DNA from: Paenochrobactrum gallinarii
GTDB taxonomy: Bacteria; Pseudomonadota; Alphaproteobacteria; Rhizobiales; Rhizobiaceae
Length of the DNA stretch: 64,000 nucleotides
Assembly: GCF_014205685.1 (NCBI RefSeq)
Contig: NZ_JACIIU010000002.1
Location: forward strand, 124,001 to 188,000
Direction of reading: 5' to 3'
Shown: positions 30,562-40,103 of the stretch, in pieces
How the letters are laid out: each line of letters starts with the position of its first letter
Position numbering within the stretch: position 1 is the stretch's first letter
Made by a program: the position numbers and the translations under genes
The notes under the pieces: model-generated
The model's database searches: none
What the model saw: the letters and a program-made list of their open reading frames with translations, nothing else
Told to the model about the DNA's origin: nothing

Positions 30562-30846
30562 GTGAAAACAGCCCCGAATGAGCACGCAGAATCTCTGGCA
30601 ATTGAAGCCCTGATCTGGCTGACACAAGAGCCGGATTTAATGTCTCGTTTTTTAACGCTGACCGGTATTGATGCCTCAGCCATCCGCAGTGCGGCACGCG
30701 AACCTGGTTTTCTGGGCGGTGTCTTACAATTTTTACTGGCGCATGAACCAACATTGATGCGTTTTTGTGAAGCGACAGAAAACGAGCCTAATGCTGTTGT
30801 TAATGCTGCACGACAATTGCCAGGCGGCCAGATGAGCGAGTTTTAA
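30562..30846 (+). CDS. DUF3572 domain protein
   Basis: A small cytoplasmic protein of the alphaproteobacterial DUF3572 family, of unknown function. The 94-residue form starts at GTG 30562 (MKTAPNEHAESLAIEALIWL), preceded by AAGGA at eight bases; the in-frame ATGs at 30532 and 30553 lack a well-placed ribosome binding site. The conserved core reads ALIWLTQEPDLMSRFLTLTG, AAREPGFLGGVLQFLLAHEP and CEATENEP. It is predicted all-helical and ends at a strong terminator. Confidence 0.85.
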   Translation: MKTAPNEHAESLAIEALIWLTQEPDLMSRFLTLTGIDASAIRSAAREPGFLGGVLQFLLAHEPTLMRFCEATENEPNAVVNAARQLPGGQMSEF

Positions 30847-30866
30847 TCCCTTTACCGATGCCACAA

Positions 30867-30896
30867 AAAAAGAGCGCCTTTTGAGCGCTCTTTTTA
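30867..30896 (+). terminator. Bidirectional terminator after the DUF3572 gene
   Basis: AAAAAGAGCGC (30867-30877) and GCGCTCTTTTT (30885-30895) form an eleven-base stem with a seven-base loop, with A- and T-runs on the two sides. It can also stop read-through from rnk on the other strand. Confidence 0.9.
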
Positions 30897-30957
30897 TCTT
30901 CAAATCTTATATCAAACCGGCCTGAACTTGTAGCATTAAAATCAAGCGGCACTTACC

Positions 30958-31137
30958 CTTAAAACGCCTGATCAGGCTGCGCTTGGACTTAAAACGTCAG
31001 GTCAAGCTGTGCTTGGCCTTAAAACGCCGGATCAAGCCGCGCTTGGACTTAAAACGCCTGATCAAGCTGCGCTTGGCCTTAAAGCGTAATGTCAAGCTGC
31101 GCTTGGGCTTAAAACGTCAGGTCAAGCTGCGCTTGGA
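30958..31137 (-). repeat. 30-nt tandem array, six copies, overlapping the rnk stop
   Basis: Six head-to-tail copies of exactly 30 bases (30958-30987, then every 30 to 31137). The consensus plus strand reads CTTAAAACGNCNGRTCAAG then CTGCGCTTGGN. A degenerate seventh copy is visible to the left (about 30930-30957). Read on the minus strand, each unit holds a CAAGC-GCA-GCTTG mini-hairpin and the in-frame codons P-S-A-A-stop. The rightmost unit contains the real C-terminus and stop of rnk, so the array looks like repeated duplication of that gene end. Copies differ at several positions. Confidence 0.95.
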
Positions 31138-31634
31138 CCGGGCCCCTCATCATCAGAAGCAGCATCTGAAGCCTGTTTACGAGCCGCAAAATCAACCACT
31201 TCAACATTGCCGTCAGCTTCAACAGGTGGCAAAGCCTCACCCGGCTTGCTGACCTGCACCACGCTTAACTCCTGCATCTTGCCGTCACGCGCAGCAAAAG
31301 CAATACTCTGCCCTGGTGCAAGACCGATCAGGGCCGCGCCAATCGGTGTCATAATAGAAATCTTACCTTCGGCGATGTCTGCCTCGCCCGGATAAACCAG
31401 CGTCACACGGCGCTGCTGACCATCCTGCGTTTTAAATTCAACCGAAGAACCCATCTGAATAACGTGCGCAGGCACCTTGCCGACGGCCACGATTTTCGCA
31501 CGTTCCAACTCAACAATCAGCTCATCAGCCACCGCAGCAACGCGCTCCGGCGCATCTTCCGCAAGCCCCATCAGCCGATCATGATCCAACTGGCTGATAA
31601 CAATATTCGGCTTTTTACGATTCTTTCCGCTCAT
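31122..31634 (-). CDS. rnk: Nucleoside diphosphate kinase regulator (Rnk/GreA C-domain)
   Basis: A 170-residue relative of Rnk, an RNA-polymerase-secondary-channel-type protein that shares the GreA/GreB C-terminal domain but lacks the Gre coiled coil. The N-terminal part reads IVISQLDHDRLMGLAE; the FKBP-like domain shows VIQMGSSVEFKTQDG, RRVTLVYPGEADIAEGKISI and MTPIGAALIGLAPGQSI. About 35 extra, acidic residues at the C-terminus (after SVVQVSKPGE) exceed E. coli Rnk. The final codons and stop fall in the last unit of a 30-nt tandem array, so the tail may have been shaped by that repeat. Confidence 0.9.
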   Translation of the reverse strand: MSGKNRKKPNIVISQLDHDRLMGLAEDAPERVAAVADELIVELERAKIVAVGKVPAHVIQMGSSVEFKTQDGQQRRVTLVYPGEADIAEGKISIMTPIGAALIGLAPGQSIAFAARDGKMQELSVVQVSKPGEALPPVEADGNVEVVDFAARKQASDAASDDEGPGPSAA

Positions 31635-31984
31635 GGCGATCCCACTATCGTTTGAATGATTACCGCCCTCAGGGTTTTGACGACCTGAGATCAGTTATTT
31701 TAATTTTTAAATTGAAAGCGCTTTGGTTAATTTGCGAACATAAATACTATGTCTCCCCCTGAGTGCCAGCTGCGCTAAGCCGGTCTCCGAGGGCTAATAT
31801 CCTGCGATCGGGTTAACCCGATGGAAAATGGATGTGACATATTTCTTCATAACAACAAGGTTGGCGATAACAGCCATTTTGTCAAGCCCAAGACACGCAA
31901 CCTGTTACTATTGTCGTATAGGTGCACATAAAAATTTGCACACCCTTGTTCACAATATGTTCACTCTGCGATATAGTGCGCGCC
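31635..31984. promoter_or_regulatory. Divergent regulatory region between rnk and dinB
   Basis: About 350 bases with promoters for both genes. The middle part (about 31750-31825) is richer in G+C and can fold: CCCT-GAG near 31760 pairs with CTC-CG-AGGG near 31785-31793, and ATCGGGTTAACCCGAT (31807-31822) is a perfect 16-base palindrome. A LexA-type site lies at 31948-31962. No tRNA or known riboswitch was recognised. Confidence 0.45.
31948..31962 (+). promoter_or_regulatory. LexA (SOS) operator of dinB
   Basis: GTTC-ACAATAT-GTTC matches the alphaproteobacterial LexA consensus GTTC-N7-GTTC exactly. It ends 22 bases before the dinB ATG, so bound LexA would cover the promoter. This fits DNA-damage induction of polymerase IV. 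Confidence 0.88.
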
Positions 31985-33331
31985 ATGACAGAACAAACCG
32001 CTATAAACGCACCGTTAACAGGCTTTTGCCGTGATTGCCTTCGCATGCAGCGAAGTGCAGAATCACGCCGTTGTTATGCTTGTGGCAGCCCGCGTTTATT
32101 GCGCCACAAAGAGCTGTATAAGCTCTCGCTTGCCCATATCGATTGTGATGCTTTTTATGCAGCCGTTGAAAAACGCGACAACCCTGAATTGCTCGACAAG
32201 CCATTGATTATCGGTGGTGGTACGCGTGGTGTTGTTTCAACGGCTTGTTATCTCGCACGCATTCACGGTGTGCGCTCAGCCATGCCGATGTTCAAAGCAC
32301 TGGAGGCCTGCCCGCAAGCGGTAGTCATTCCGCCTAATATGGAAAAATACAGCAAGGTTGGCCGTGAAGTGCGCCAATTGATGCGCGAACTGACACCAGC
32401 TGTAGAACCGCTTTCTATTGATGAGGCCTTTTTGGATTTAAGCGGCACGGAGAATCTTCATAAAGCGCCTGCCTCTTTTGTCTTGGCTAAATTTGTCCAG
32501 CGGATTGAAAAAGAAATCGGCATCACCATTTCGGTTGGTCTTTCCTACTGCAAGTTTCTGGCAAAAATTGCCTCCGACCTCAACAAGCCACGCGGCTTTG
32601 CTGTGATTGGTGAAGAAGAAGCGCTTACTTTTTTACGTGATAAACCGGTTTCAATTATCTGGGGTGTCGGTAAAGCGCTCACCGCTAAGCTCAACAGCGA
32701 CGGGATCCGCACCATCGAGCAATTGCAGAGCACAGAAGAAAATGTGCTAATGAAGTCTTATGGCGTGATGGGGCAGCGTCTTTATCGCCTCTCACGGGGT
32801 CAGGATACACGCCGTGTCGAGCCGGAGCATGAGATGAAAAGCATTTCGGCTGAAACAACATTCAATCATGATCTGTCCTCGTCTGATGATCTTGTGCCAG
32901 TATTACGCGCTCTTTCAGAAAAAGTTTCCCACCGTTTGAAAAACGGTGAAATCGCCGGTCACACTGTGGTTTTAAAGCTGAAAACCCAAGATTTTAAAAG
33001 CCGCACCCGCAACCGCCAGCTCAGCAGCCCGACACAATTGGCCGACAGAATTTTTCACACCGGCTTGAGCCTGCTGGAAAAAGAACTGGATGGCACCAAG
33101 TTTCGTCTGCTTGGCATTGGCGTCAGCGATCTTTCGGGCAATGAGCGTGCTGATCCGCCCGATCTGGTTGATATTGAAGCAACACGGCGTGCAAAAGCAG
33201 AAAACGCGATGGACTTTTTGCGCAACAAGTTCGGGCAAAAAGCCGTTGAAACCGGTTATACATTTGGAAAATCCGGTCTTGGCCGTCCGCAAACGCCATC
33301 AGAACACGTCAAGCGGGAAGAGAAGGATTAA
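31985..33331 (+). CDS. dinB: DNA polymerase IV with N-terminal zinc-finger-like extension
   Basis: Y-family translesion polymerase, error-prone and SOS-induced. The 448-residue product starts [11 protein letters not shown] at 31985; an earlier codon at 31922 would run through the operator. Before the polymerase domain comes a four-cysteine module (C15, C18, C30, C33: FCRDCL...CYACGSPR), as in other Hyphomicrobiales. The polymerase core has [19 protein letters not shown], the catalytic [33 protein letters not shown], and the little-finger domain after about 290. A perfect LexA box lies just upstream. Confidence 0.96.
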   Translation: MTEQTAINAPLTGFCRDCLRMQRSAESRRCYACGSPRLLRHKELYKLSLAHIDCDAFYAAVEKRDNPELLDKPLIIGGGTRGVVSTACYLARIHGVRSAMPMFKALEACPQAVVIPPNMEKYSKVGREVRQLMRELTPAVEPLSIDEAFLDLSGTENLHKAPASFVLAKFVQRIEKEIGITISVGLSYCKFLAKIASDLNKPRGFAVIGEEEALTFLRDKPVSIIWGVGKALTAKLNSDGIRTIEQLQSTEENVLMKSYGVMGQRLYRLSRGQDTRRVEPEHEMKSISAETTFNHDLSSSDDLVPVLRALSEKVSHRLKNGEIAGHTVVLKLKTQDFKSRTRNRQLSSPTQLADRIFHTGLSLLEKELDGTKFRLLGIGVSDLSGNERADPPDLVDIEATRRAKAENAMDFLRNKFGQKAVETGYTFGKSGLGRPQTPSEHVKREEKD

Positions 33332-33339
33332 ACCTTCTC

Positions 33340-34197
33340 TTAGCCGTCGATATGATCAAATTGCAAACCAAACCCTTGCAACAACCGTCGAATGGCAAAG
33401 TCAGGCTTGCCGGACGTAAATTCAGCCACATCATGCGGATGATCACTATTTTCCCGCATTTTCCCGTTCTCGCCCTGCCCTTCGCTTTCTTGCAACAGCG
33501 AAATCGTGCGACGCGCAATAGCCTCAGCCGGATCAAGCCAATCAACAGGCCACGGTGCTATTTTACGAAAGACATTGGCCAGAAACGGATAATGGGTGCA
33601 AGCCAGCACAACGATATCGGTTCTGCGCCCGTCTTCCTCAACAAAACATGGCGTGATTTGTTCAAGCACCTGCGCTTCATCAATCCGTTCGCCGCGAATA
33701 TGCGCTTCGGCAAGGGTTGCCAATAAATTGGCGCCCACCAGCTTCACATGGCATTTTGAAGCAAAAGACTGAATGAGATCATGCGTATAAGCACGGCGTA
33801 CAGTGCCAGGCGTTGCCAGCACTGAAACAAGCCCTGAACGGGTGCGCTCTGCCGCCGGTTTGATTGCCGGTACAGTGCCGACAAATTTCATAAACGGAAA
33901 GGCTGCGCGCAAATCATCCAGCACCAATGTTGATGCGGTATTACACGCAATCACCACAATGGCTGGCTTATGCTCCGCCAGCAGCCGGTCAAAGAGTTTA
34001 ATAATGCGATCGCAAAGCGCTTCTTCTTCCCAATCGCCATAAGGAAAACCGGCATCATCCGCCACATAGACAAAGCGGCGATCCGGCAACCAGACCCGCA
34101 GCTCACGCAAAACCGTTAAGCCGCCAATACCACTGTCAAAAACAAGCACCGGCGCTTTATCCGGCAGATTATCATGATCCGGCTGTTCTTTTATCAT
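33340..34197 (-). CDS. murI: Glutamate racemase
   Basis: Converts L- to D-glutamate for peptidoglycan. The 285-residue product has [32 protein letters not shown] with the first catalytic cysteine (about 85), and [14 protein letters not shown] with the second (about 199). The last 40 or so residues are charged and less conserved. Its start overlaps the stop of trmJ by four bases (ATGA), so the pair is coupled. It converges with dinB, with only eight bases between the stop codons and no terminator visible. Confidence 0.96.
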   Translation of the reverse strand: MIKEQPDHDNLPDKAPVLVFDSGIGGLTVLRELRVWLPDRRFVYVADDAGFPYGDWEEEALCDRIIKLFDRLLAEHKPAIVVIACNTASTLVLDDLRAAFPFMKFVGTVPAIKPAAERTRSGLVSVLATPGTVRRAYTHDLIQSFASKCHVKLVGANLLATLAEAHIRGERIDEAQVLEQITPCFVEEDGRRTDIVVLACTHYPFLANVFRKIAPWPVDWLDPAEAIARRTISLLQESEGQGENGKMRENSDHPHDVAEFTSGKPDFAIRRLLQGFGLQFDHIDG

Positions 34198-35024
34198 AAC
34201 TCGTCTGATCCTTCCGCTTTAACACGGGCGCGCCCTTCTGGCGCACCGGAACCGCGTGGCGCTTTAGGCGAAAATACATCCAGTGACGTGACAACGCCAC
34301 GCAATAATTTAAGCTCCGCGGAAGCAAAACCGGCACGCGTCAACACGGCACGCAAGCCATCAACCATCACCGCTTTTCGGGCCTCAGGGCGGAAATAACC
34401 GCGCGTATCAAGGGCGTTTTCTAACTGGTCGAATAAACCTTGCAATTCATTCTTGGGTGCCGGCTCCATTTCAGGGCCGCGGAAAACCGTATCGGCCTCA
34501 TTTACCATGCCGGTTTTCATCCACTCATAGGACATAAGCAGCACAGCCTGCGCGATGTTGAGCGATGCAAATGCCGGATTGACCGGAAAGGTCACCAATT
34601 CATCAGCAAGCGCAACTTCATCATTTTTAAGACCAACGCGCTCGCGGCCAAAAAGAATGCCCACTTTTTCCTTTTGCTGAAAACGCTGACGCAGCGTGCG
34701 GCTGGCTTCAACCGGACTTCTCACCTGTTTGAAACCATCGCGCTCCCGCGCAGTTGTTGCATAAACAAAGTTCAAATCACCAATCGCAGATGGCAGATCA
34801 TCATAGACAATCGCATTATCAATCACATGATCAGCTTTAGATGCAGCAGCCCGTGCTTTATCACTTGGGAATTCTTCACGCGGATTGACCAGTCTTAATT
34901 CAGCCAGACCAAAATTTGCCATTGCGCGCGCCACCATGCCGATATTTTCCGGCAATTGTGGTTCCACCAAAATAATCGCTGGTCCCTCAGCAATCAGCGA
35001 GCGATGTTTATCAGTTCCGGCCAT
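34194..35024 (-). CDS. trmJ: RNA 2'-O-methyltransferase, TrmJ/TrmH family
   Basis: A SPOUT-fold methyltransferase of 276 residues, most like TrmJ, which methylates the 2'-OH of tRNA position 32. The family blocks are [20 protein letters not shown] at the start, [19 protein letters not shown], and the knot region [18 protein letters not shown] for S-adenosylmethionine binding. The C-terminal extension after about 190 is helical, then ends in a basic, glycine-rich tail. It is upstream of and coupled to murI. The exact RNA target is inferred from the family only. Confidence 0.9.
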   Translation of the reverse strand: MAGTDKHRSLIAEGPAIILVEPQLPENIGMVARAMANFGLAELRLVNPREEFPSDKARAAASKADHVIDNAIVYDDLPSAIGDLNFVYATTARERDGFKQVRSPVEASRTLRQRFQQKEKVGILFGRERVGLKNDEVALADELVTFPVNPAFASLNIAQAVLLMSYEWMKTGMVNEADTVFRGPEMEPAPKNELQGLFDQLENALDTRGYFRPEARKAVMVDGLRAVLTRAGFASAELKLLRGVVTSLDVFSPKAPRGSGAPEGRARVKAEGSDEL

Positions 35025-35307
35025 CTCTTCTTCCAGACTATTGCAATAATGCGTTTACTTCATTTGTCACTGACACAAACGGCAAAAAATCGCAAAGTTT
35101 TCTGTTTGCCAATTGATCTGATCCCCATCTTCGTAAATGCGTATTTTCTAAAATAAAGTGAGCAATGAAAAACAGGCTTTATTTTGGCTTTAAGACTAAA
35201 GAAACACAGATGTGACCAATAAAACCACGGTTAAAGCTTTGCCTTAGGCTTAAGCAATGCTATATGGGCGCACGTATTCAAAGCGTATTCAACAAGAGGC
35301 ATCATCC

Positions 35308-36522
35308 ATGGCAAAAATTAAGGTTGCTAATCCGGTTGTCGAACTCGATGGCGACGAGATGACCCGCATTATCTGGCAGTTCATCAAAGAGAAACTGATC
35401 CATCCTTATTTGGATATCGATCTGAAATATTACGATCTTTCTGTCGAACACCGCGATGCGACCGATGATCAGGTCACCATTGATGCAGCAAATGCCATCA
35501 AAGAACACGGCGTTGGTGTTAAATGCGCAACCATCACTCCTGATGAAGCCCGCGTTGAAGAATTCAAACTGAAGAAAATGTGGAAATCGCCTAACGGCAC
35601 CATCCGCAACATTCTCGGCGGCGTGATTTTCCGCGAACCAATCATCTGCGAAAACGTACCACGTCTGGTTCCAGGCTGGACACAGCCAATCATCGTTGGC
35701 CGTCACGCATTTGGTGACCAGTACCGCGCGACTGATTTCAAATTCCCTGGCAAAGGTAAACTGTCGATCAAATTCGTTGGTGAAGACGGCGAAGTGATTG
35801 AGCATGAAGTTTATGACGCACCTTCATCCGGTGTTGCCATGGCTATGTACAACATTGATGAGTCGATCCGTGAGTTTGCCCGTGCATCGCTGAACTACGG
35901 CTTGCTGCGCAACTATCCGGTTTACCTCTCCACCAAAAACACCATTCTCAAAGCCTATGACGGCCGCTTCAAAGATATCTTTGAAGAAGTTTATCAGGCT
36001 GAATTTGCTGAGAAATTCAAAGAAGCCAAGATCTGGTACGAACATCGCCTGATCGATGACATGGTTGCATCCGCTCTCAAGTGGTCCGGCGGCTATGTCT
36101 GGGCATGTAAGAACTACGACGGTGACGTACAGTCCGACATCGTGGCACAGGGCTTCGGCTCACTCGGCCTGATGACCTCTGTTCTGATGACCCCGGATGG
36201 CAAGACCGTTGAAGCAGAAGCTGCACACGGCACAGTGACCCGTCACTATCGTCAGCATCAGAAGGGCGAGGAAACCTCAACCAACTCGATCGCTTCGATC
36301 TTCGCATGGACCCGTGGTCTGGCACATCGCGCCAAGCTCGATGACAATGCTGAACTGAAGCGCTTTGCTGAAACCTTGGAAAAAGTTTGCATCGACACCG
36401 TTGAGAGCGGCTTCATGACCAAGGATCTGGCTCTGCTTATCGGCCCGGATCAGCCTTGGTTGTCAACAACCGGCTTCCTCGACAAGATCGACGAAAACCT
36501 GAAAAAGGCAATGGCTGCTTAA
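35308..36522 (+). CDS. icd: NADP-dependent isocitrate dehydrogenase
   Basis: TCA-cycle enzyme producing 2-oxoglutarate and NADPH. The 404-residue product belongs to the eukaryote-like subfamily II of NADP-IDH, common in alphaproteobacteria: [20 protein letters not shown] at the start, [19 protein letters not shown] at the substrate site, [40 protein letters not shown] and [18 protein letters not shown] at 35308 follows AAGAGGC; a codon at 35257 would add an unrelated leader. It is a single gene closed by a strong terminator. Confidence 0.97.
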   Translation: MAKIKVANPVVELDGDEMTRIIWQFIKEKLIHPYLDIDLKYYDLSVEHRDATDDQVTIDAANAIKEHGVGVKCATITPDEARVEEFKLKKMWKSPNGTIRNILGGVIFREPIICENVPRLVPGWTQPIIVGRHAFGDQYRATDFKFPGKGKLSIKFVGEDGEVIEHEVYDAPSSGVAMAMYNIDESIREFARASLNYGLLRNYPVYLSTKNTILKAYDGRFKDIFEEVYQAEFAEKFKEAKIWYEHRLIDDMVASALKWSGGYVWACKNYDGDVQSDIVAQGFGSLGLMTSVLMTPDGKTVEAEAAHGTVTRHYRQHQKGEETSTNSIASIFAWTRGLAHRAKLDDNAELKRFAETLEKVCIDTVESGFMTKDLALLIGPDQPWLSTTGFLDKIDENLKKAMAA

Positions 36523-36553
36523 TTAAAGCCAGTTGTTTTTAAGTGTTAAAAGA

Positions 36554-36578
36554 AACCCCGCTTCATGCGGGGTTTTTT
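36554..36578 (+). terminator. Terminator after icd
   Basis: AACCCCGC (36554-36561) and GCGGGGTT (36567-36574) with a five-base loop, followed by a T-run. Confidence 0.9.
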
Positions 36579-36702
36579 ATGGCCACTTTGTCGGAAAGAT
36601 AAAGATAAACAGCAGAGCATTTATCGCTGCTTATTCTCAAGTGGCACTGCCAAGCACAAGCGATACCGCCCTGCTCTAAGAAACACAGAACTTAAAAGCA
36701 GA

Positions 36703-36727
36703 AAAGCCCGGCATAAAGCCGGGCTTT
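36703..36727 (-). terminator. Terminator after hupB
   Basis: AAAGCCCGGC (36703-36712) and GCCGGGCTTT (36718-36727), ten-base stem with a five-base loop; on the minus strand followed by TCTGCTTTT. Confidence 0.8.
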
Positions 36728-36771
36728 ATCAACAGCGCTTAAAAATTCAAGCGCTATCAGCTCAGAAAGGC

Positions 36772-37047
36772 TTAGCTGTTAACAGCGTCTTTCAGGCCTT
36801 TACCTGCTGAGAACTTTGGTACGTTGCGTGCTGCAATCGCAACTTCTGCACCAGTCGACGGATTGCGCCCAGTGGTGGCTGCACGGTGCGATACAGAGAA
36901 TACGCCGAAGCCTGGAAGACGTACTTCATCTCCAGCCTGAAGAGCGCTGGTTACAGCTGCGAGAACTGCATCAACAGCGGTAGCTGCGTCTGCCTTGGTA
37001 AGACCGCCCTTTTCAGCAACTGAGGCAACCAGTTCGTTCTTATTCAT
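36772..37047 (-). CDS. hupB: DNA-binding protein HU
   Basis: Small histone-like nucleoid protein, 91 residues, that bends and compacts DNA as a dimer. The sequence is typical: MNKNELVASVAEKGGLTKAD, VRLPGFGVFSV, and the DNA-arm signature GRNPSTGAEVAIAARNVPKF. The start at 37047 has a good AAGGAAG site. It is downstream of lon on the same strand, an arrangement seen widely in proteobacteria, but a terminator lies between them. Confidence 0.97.
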   Translation of the reverse strand: MNKNELVASVAEKGGLTKADAATAVDAVLAAVTSALQAGDEVRLPGFGVFSVSHRAATTGRNPSTGAEVAIAARNVPKFSAGKGLKDAVNS

Positions 37048-37175
37048 GGACACTTCCTTTCTTTCTTTTTCCGGGGTTCAGTGACTCAACCGGATCGGCA
37101 TGAGTTTATTCTAATCAATCAACAAACCAAGCCACAAATCACGAAAAAAGCCCAGAAATATAGGGTTAAACACAG

Positions 37176-37202
37176 AAATGCCGGGCTTTTTACCCGGCAT
37201 TT
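37176..37202 (-). terminator. Terminator after lon
   Basis: AAATGCCGGG (37176-37185) and CCCGGCATTT (37193-37202) form a ten-base stem, 25 bases after the lon stop on the minus strand. The following T content is modest. Confidence 0.7.
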
Positions 37203-37226
37203 CATGTTTAAGGTCTAATTTTCGAT

Positions 37227-39656
37227 TCAGTGAGCAATAGAACTGCCCGCTTCATCATCAATAGACAGCGACGATACTGGCGGTGTCGCAGGCTCTGTCC
37301 ACTCAATTGCAACAGGCTGACGCACCAATGCATGCTCGAGCACTTCACCTGCACGCGAGACCGGAATGATCTCCAGACCGTTTTTCACATTATCCGGAAT
37401 TTCCGCCAAGTCTTTGACGTTTTCTTCCGGAATAAGCACAGTCTTGATACCACCACGCAGCGCTGCCAACAGCTTCTCTTTCAAGCCGCCGATTGGCAAG
37501 ACACGACCACGCAGCGTGATCTCACCGGTCATGGCAATGTCTTTACGAACCGGAATACCGGTCAGCACAGAAACAATTGCCGTCATCATGCCGATACCGG
37601 CCGAAGGACCATCTTTTGGTGTCGCACCTTCCGGCACGTGAACGTGGATATCACGCTTGTCGAACAATGGTGGCTCGATGCCGAAATCAACCGCACGCGA
37701 ACGGACATAAGACGCCGCCGCTGAGATCGATTCCTTCATCACGTCGCGAAGATTACCTGTGACAGTCATGCGGCCCTTACCAGGCATCATGACGCCTTCA
37801 ATGGTCAGCAATTCGCCGCCCACTTCTGTCCAGGCCAGGCCAGTGACAACACCAACCTGATCTTCGCCTTCGATCTGACCGAAACGGTATTTCTCTACCC
37901 CTAAGAATTCAGACAGGTTTTCTTCTGTTACATGAACAGCCTTGACCTTATCTTTCATGATACGGGTGACAGCCTTACGCGCAAGTTTCATCATCTCACG
38001 CTCAAGGCTACGCACACCGGCTTCACGGGTGTAAAGACGAACTACCGAGCGCAATGCTTCCTCGGAAACCGAGAATTCCTTTGGCTGCAAGGCATGGTCA
38101 CGGATAGCTTTTGGCAGAAGGTGACGCTTGGCGATCTCCAGCTTTTCATCTTCCGTGTATCCGGCAATGCGGATAATTTCCATACGGTCGAGCAGCGGAC
38201 CCGGAATGTTGAGCGAGTTGGCTGTGGTGACGAACATCACATTCGACAGATCATATTCTACTTCGAGATAATGATCCATAAATGTTGCGTTCTGTTCCGG
38301 ATCCAACACTTCAAGCATTGCAGATGACGGATCGCCGCGGAAATCCTGACCCATTTTGTCGATCTCATCGAGAAGGAACAAAGGATTAGACTTCTTCGCC
38401 TTCTTCATCGACTGGATGACCTTACCAGGCATCGAACCGATATAGGTACGGCGGTGACCGCGGATTTCCGCTTCATCACGCACACCACCCAAAGACATAC
38501 GGACATATTCACGTCCGGTTGCCTTGGCGATAGAGCGCGCCAGCGAGGTCTTACCAACACCCGGAGGGCCAACGAGGCAGATGATCGGTCCCTTGATCTT
38601 GGCAGAGCGTGACTGCACGGCCAGATATTCAACGATCCGTTCTTTTACCTTTTCAAGGCCAAAATGCTCAGCATCCAGCACTTCATCAGCGAAGTTCAGA
38701 TCCTGCTTGACCTTGGATTTCTTACCCCAAGGAATAGACAGGAGCCAATCCAGATAGTTGCGCACAACTGTGGCTTCTGCCGACATCGGGCTCATGGTGC
38801 GAAGCTTTTTCAGCTCTCCTTGCGCCTTTTCAGCCGCTTCCTTGGACAGCTTGGTCTTGTTGATGCGCTCTTCCAGTTCGGCCATCTCGTCACGACCGTC
38901 TTCACTGTCGCCGAGTTCCTTCTGGATCGCCTTCATCTGCTCATTGAGATAATATTCGCGCTGGGTCTTTTCCATCTGACGCTTGACGCGGCTGCGGATA
39001 CGCTTTTCGACCTGAAGCACCGAAATTTCGGACTCCATATAGCCGAGCGCTTTTTCCAAGCGTTCGCGCACTGAAAGCACGGAGAGCATTTCCTGCTTTT
39101 CAGTAATTTTAATCGCCAGATGCGAGGCAACCGTATCAGCAAGTTTCGAGTAATCCTCGATCTGGCTGGCAGCACCTACAACCTCAGGAGAGATTTTCTT
39201 GTTGAGCTTTACGTAATTTTCAAAGTCAGCCACGACCGAACGTGCCAAAGCTTCCACTTCGACAGGATCTTCCTCAGGCTCATCGAGCTTGATGGCGTAG
39301 GCTTCATGATAATCTTCACGATCAGTGAAATTGGTGATTTCGGCGCGCGCAGCACCTTCCACCAGTACTTTCACAGTACCGTCAGGCAGTTTGAGCAATT
39401 GCAGCACATTGGCAATTGTCCCTACCTTGTTGATGCCATCAGCAGACGGATCATCGTCAGCAGCATTGATCTGGGTTGCAAGCATAATCTGCTTGTCATT
39501 ACCCATCACATCTTCAAGTGCGCGGATCGACTTTTCACGTCCCACAAACAGCGGAACAATCATATGTGGGAAAACAACAATGTCGCGCAACGGCAAGACC
39601 GCATAAAGCCCGTCATTACCACCCGCAGTCGTCTTCTGTTCAATACCCGTCATCAT
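37227..39656 (-). CDS. lon: ATP-dependent protease Lon
   Basis: Cytoplasmic AAA+ serine protease that removes damaged and regulatory proteins. The 809-residue product has the N-terminal LAN domain ([20 protein letters not shown]), a Walker A loop ([20 protein letters not shown]), Walker B ([12 protein letters not shown]), and the protease domain with the catalytic serine in [14 protein letters not shown] and the lysine in [16 protein letters not shown]. Start codons at 39656 and 39653 are in tandem. A TCAGGCG/CGCCTGA hairpin sits just upstream of its ribosome binding site. Together with clpXP, hupB and hspQ it forms the proteostasis set of this window. Confidence 0.98.
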   Translation of the reverse strand: MMTGIEQKTTAGGNDGLYAVLPLRDIVVFPHMIVPLFVGREKSIRALEDVMGNDKQIMLATQINAADDDPSADGINKVGTIANVLQLLKLPDGTVKVLVEGAARAEITNFTDREDYHEAYAIKLDEPEEDPVEVEALARSVVADFENYVKLNKKISPEVVGAASQIEDYSKLADTVASHLAIKITEKQEMLSVLSVRERLEKALGYMESEISVLQVEKRIRSRVKRQMEKTQREYYLNEQMKAIQKELGDSEDGRDEMAELEERINKTKLSKEAAEKAQGELKKLRTMSPMSAEATVVRNYLDWLLSIPWGKKSKVKQDLNFADEVLDAEHFGLEKVKERIVEYLAVQSRSAKIKGPIICLVGPPGVGKTSLARSIAKATGREYVRMSLGGVRDEAEIRGHRRTYIGSMPGKVIQSMKKAKKSNPLFLLDEIDKMGQDFRGDPSSAMLEVLDPEQNATFMDHYLEVEYDLSNVMFVTTANSLNIPGPLLDRMEIIRIAGYTEDEKLEIAKRHLLPKAIRDHALQPKEFSVSEEALRSVVRLYTREAGVRSLEREMMKLARKAVTRIMKDKVKAVHVTEENLSEFLGVEKYRFGQIEGEDQVGVVTGLAWTEVGGELLTIEGVMMPGKGRMTVTGNLRDVMKESISAAASYVRSRAVDFGIEPPLFDKRDIHVHVPEGATPKDGPSAGIGMMTAIVSVLTGIPVRKDIAMTGEITLRGRVLPIGGLKEKLLAALRGGIKTVLIPEENVKDLAEIPDNVKNGLEIIPVSRAGEVLEHALVRQPVAIEWTEPATPPVSSLSIDDEAGSSIAH

Positions 39657-40103
39657 ACAGTCCTTTCCTCAGGCGGTTCGCCTGATAGCCACGTCAGCGC
39701 TCCCTGTTCGCTTCATCGGCAAGTCGCTTACGTGCATCAGTACTTAATTGGAGATGCGGGGGCTCCAATTCAAGCAGCACCATAGAATCGTTTCTTATAC
39801 TTGCGCATTTCATTGTTCCGGTACAATCCGAAACAAGCACTTTACACTCAATATTCACGTTATGTGGCGCAATTTTGTGTGCAGGTAAAGCGTCAGCACT
39901 AACAGTCAGCAGATAAATTTAATGCTAACAGCCATAAGCAGGCTATTTTTCGTCAAAAACCGATTTTTTTGATCAAAACACATCGTTTCAAGTTCAAAAT
40001 ACTTTCAAAATTACCCAGTTTTGCAAAATCGATAAAATGCCGCTGCAATAAAAAAAAGGGCTGCCAAGCAGCCCTTTCAATCTTTGCAGTCAATGCCGGC
40101 ACT
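39657..40103 (-). promoter_or_regulatory. lon upstream region
   Basis: About 450 bases between clpX and lon. A seven-base inverted repeat, TCAGGCG (39669-39675) and CGCCTGA (39679-39685), lies directly in front of the lon ribosome binding site (GGAAAGGA on the minus strand). Further up, CTTGAA reading from 39774 and CCGCATCT reading from 39759 on the minus strand are 11 bases apart and resemble a heat-shock sigma promoter only loosely. The part near clpX holds its terminator. No gene was seen. Confidence 0.4.
40051..40077 (-). terminator. Terminator after clpX
   Basis: AAAGGGCTGC (40055-40064) and GCAGCCCTTT (40068-40077), ten-base stem with a three-base loop; the minus strand continues as a long T-run (complement of the A-run from 40050). 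Confidence 0.92.

Noticed and set aside
30983-31252. Plus-strand frame with a lysine/arginine-rich ten-residue repeat (LKRxxKLRLx)
   Set aside because: It is the antisense reading of the 30-nt array and the end of rnk; a 30-base period keeps any frame open. No ribosome binding site or conserved domain.
31760-31800. tRNA-like string TTAGCGCAGCTGG on the minus strand
   Set aside because: Only a D-arm-like stretch; no acceptor stem, anticodon arm or T-loop could be built around it.
31794-31877. 27-codon minus-strand frame upstream of rnk, possible leader peptide
   Set aside because: No good ribosome binding site, no codon bias towards a regulating amino acid, and it overlaps a palindrome; insufficient support.
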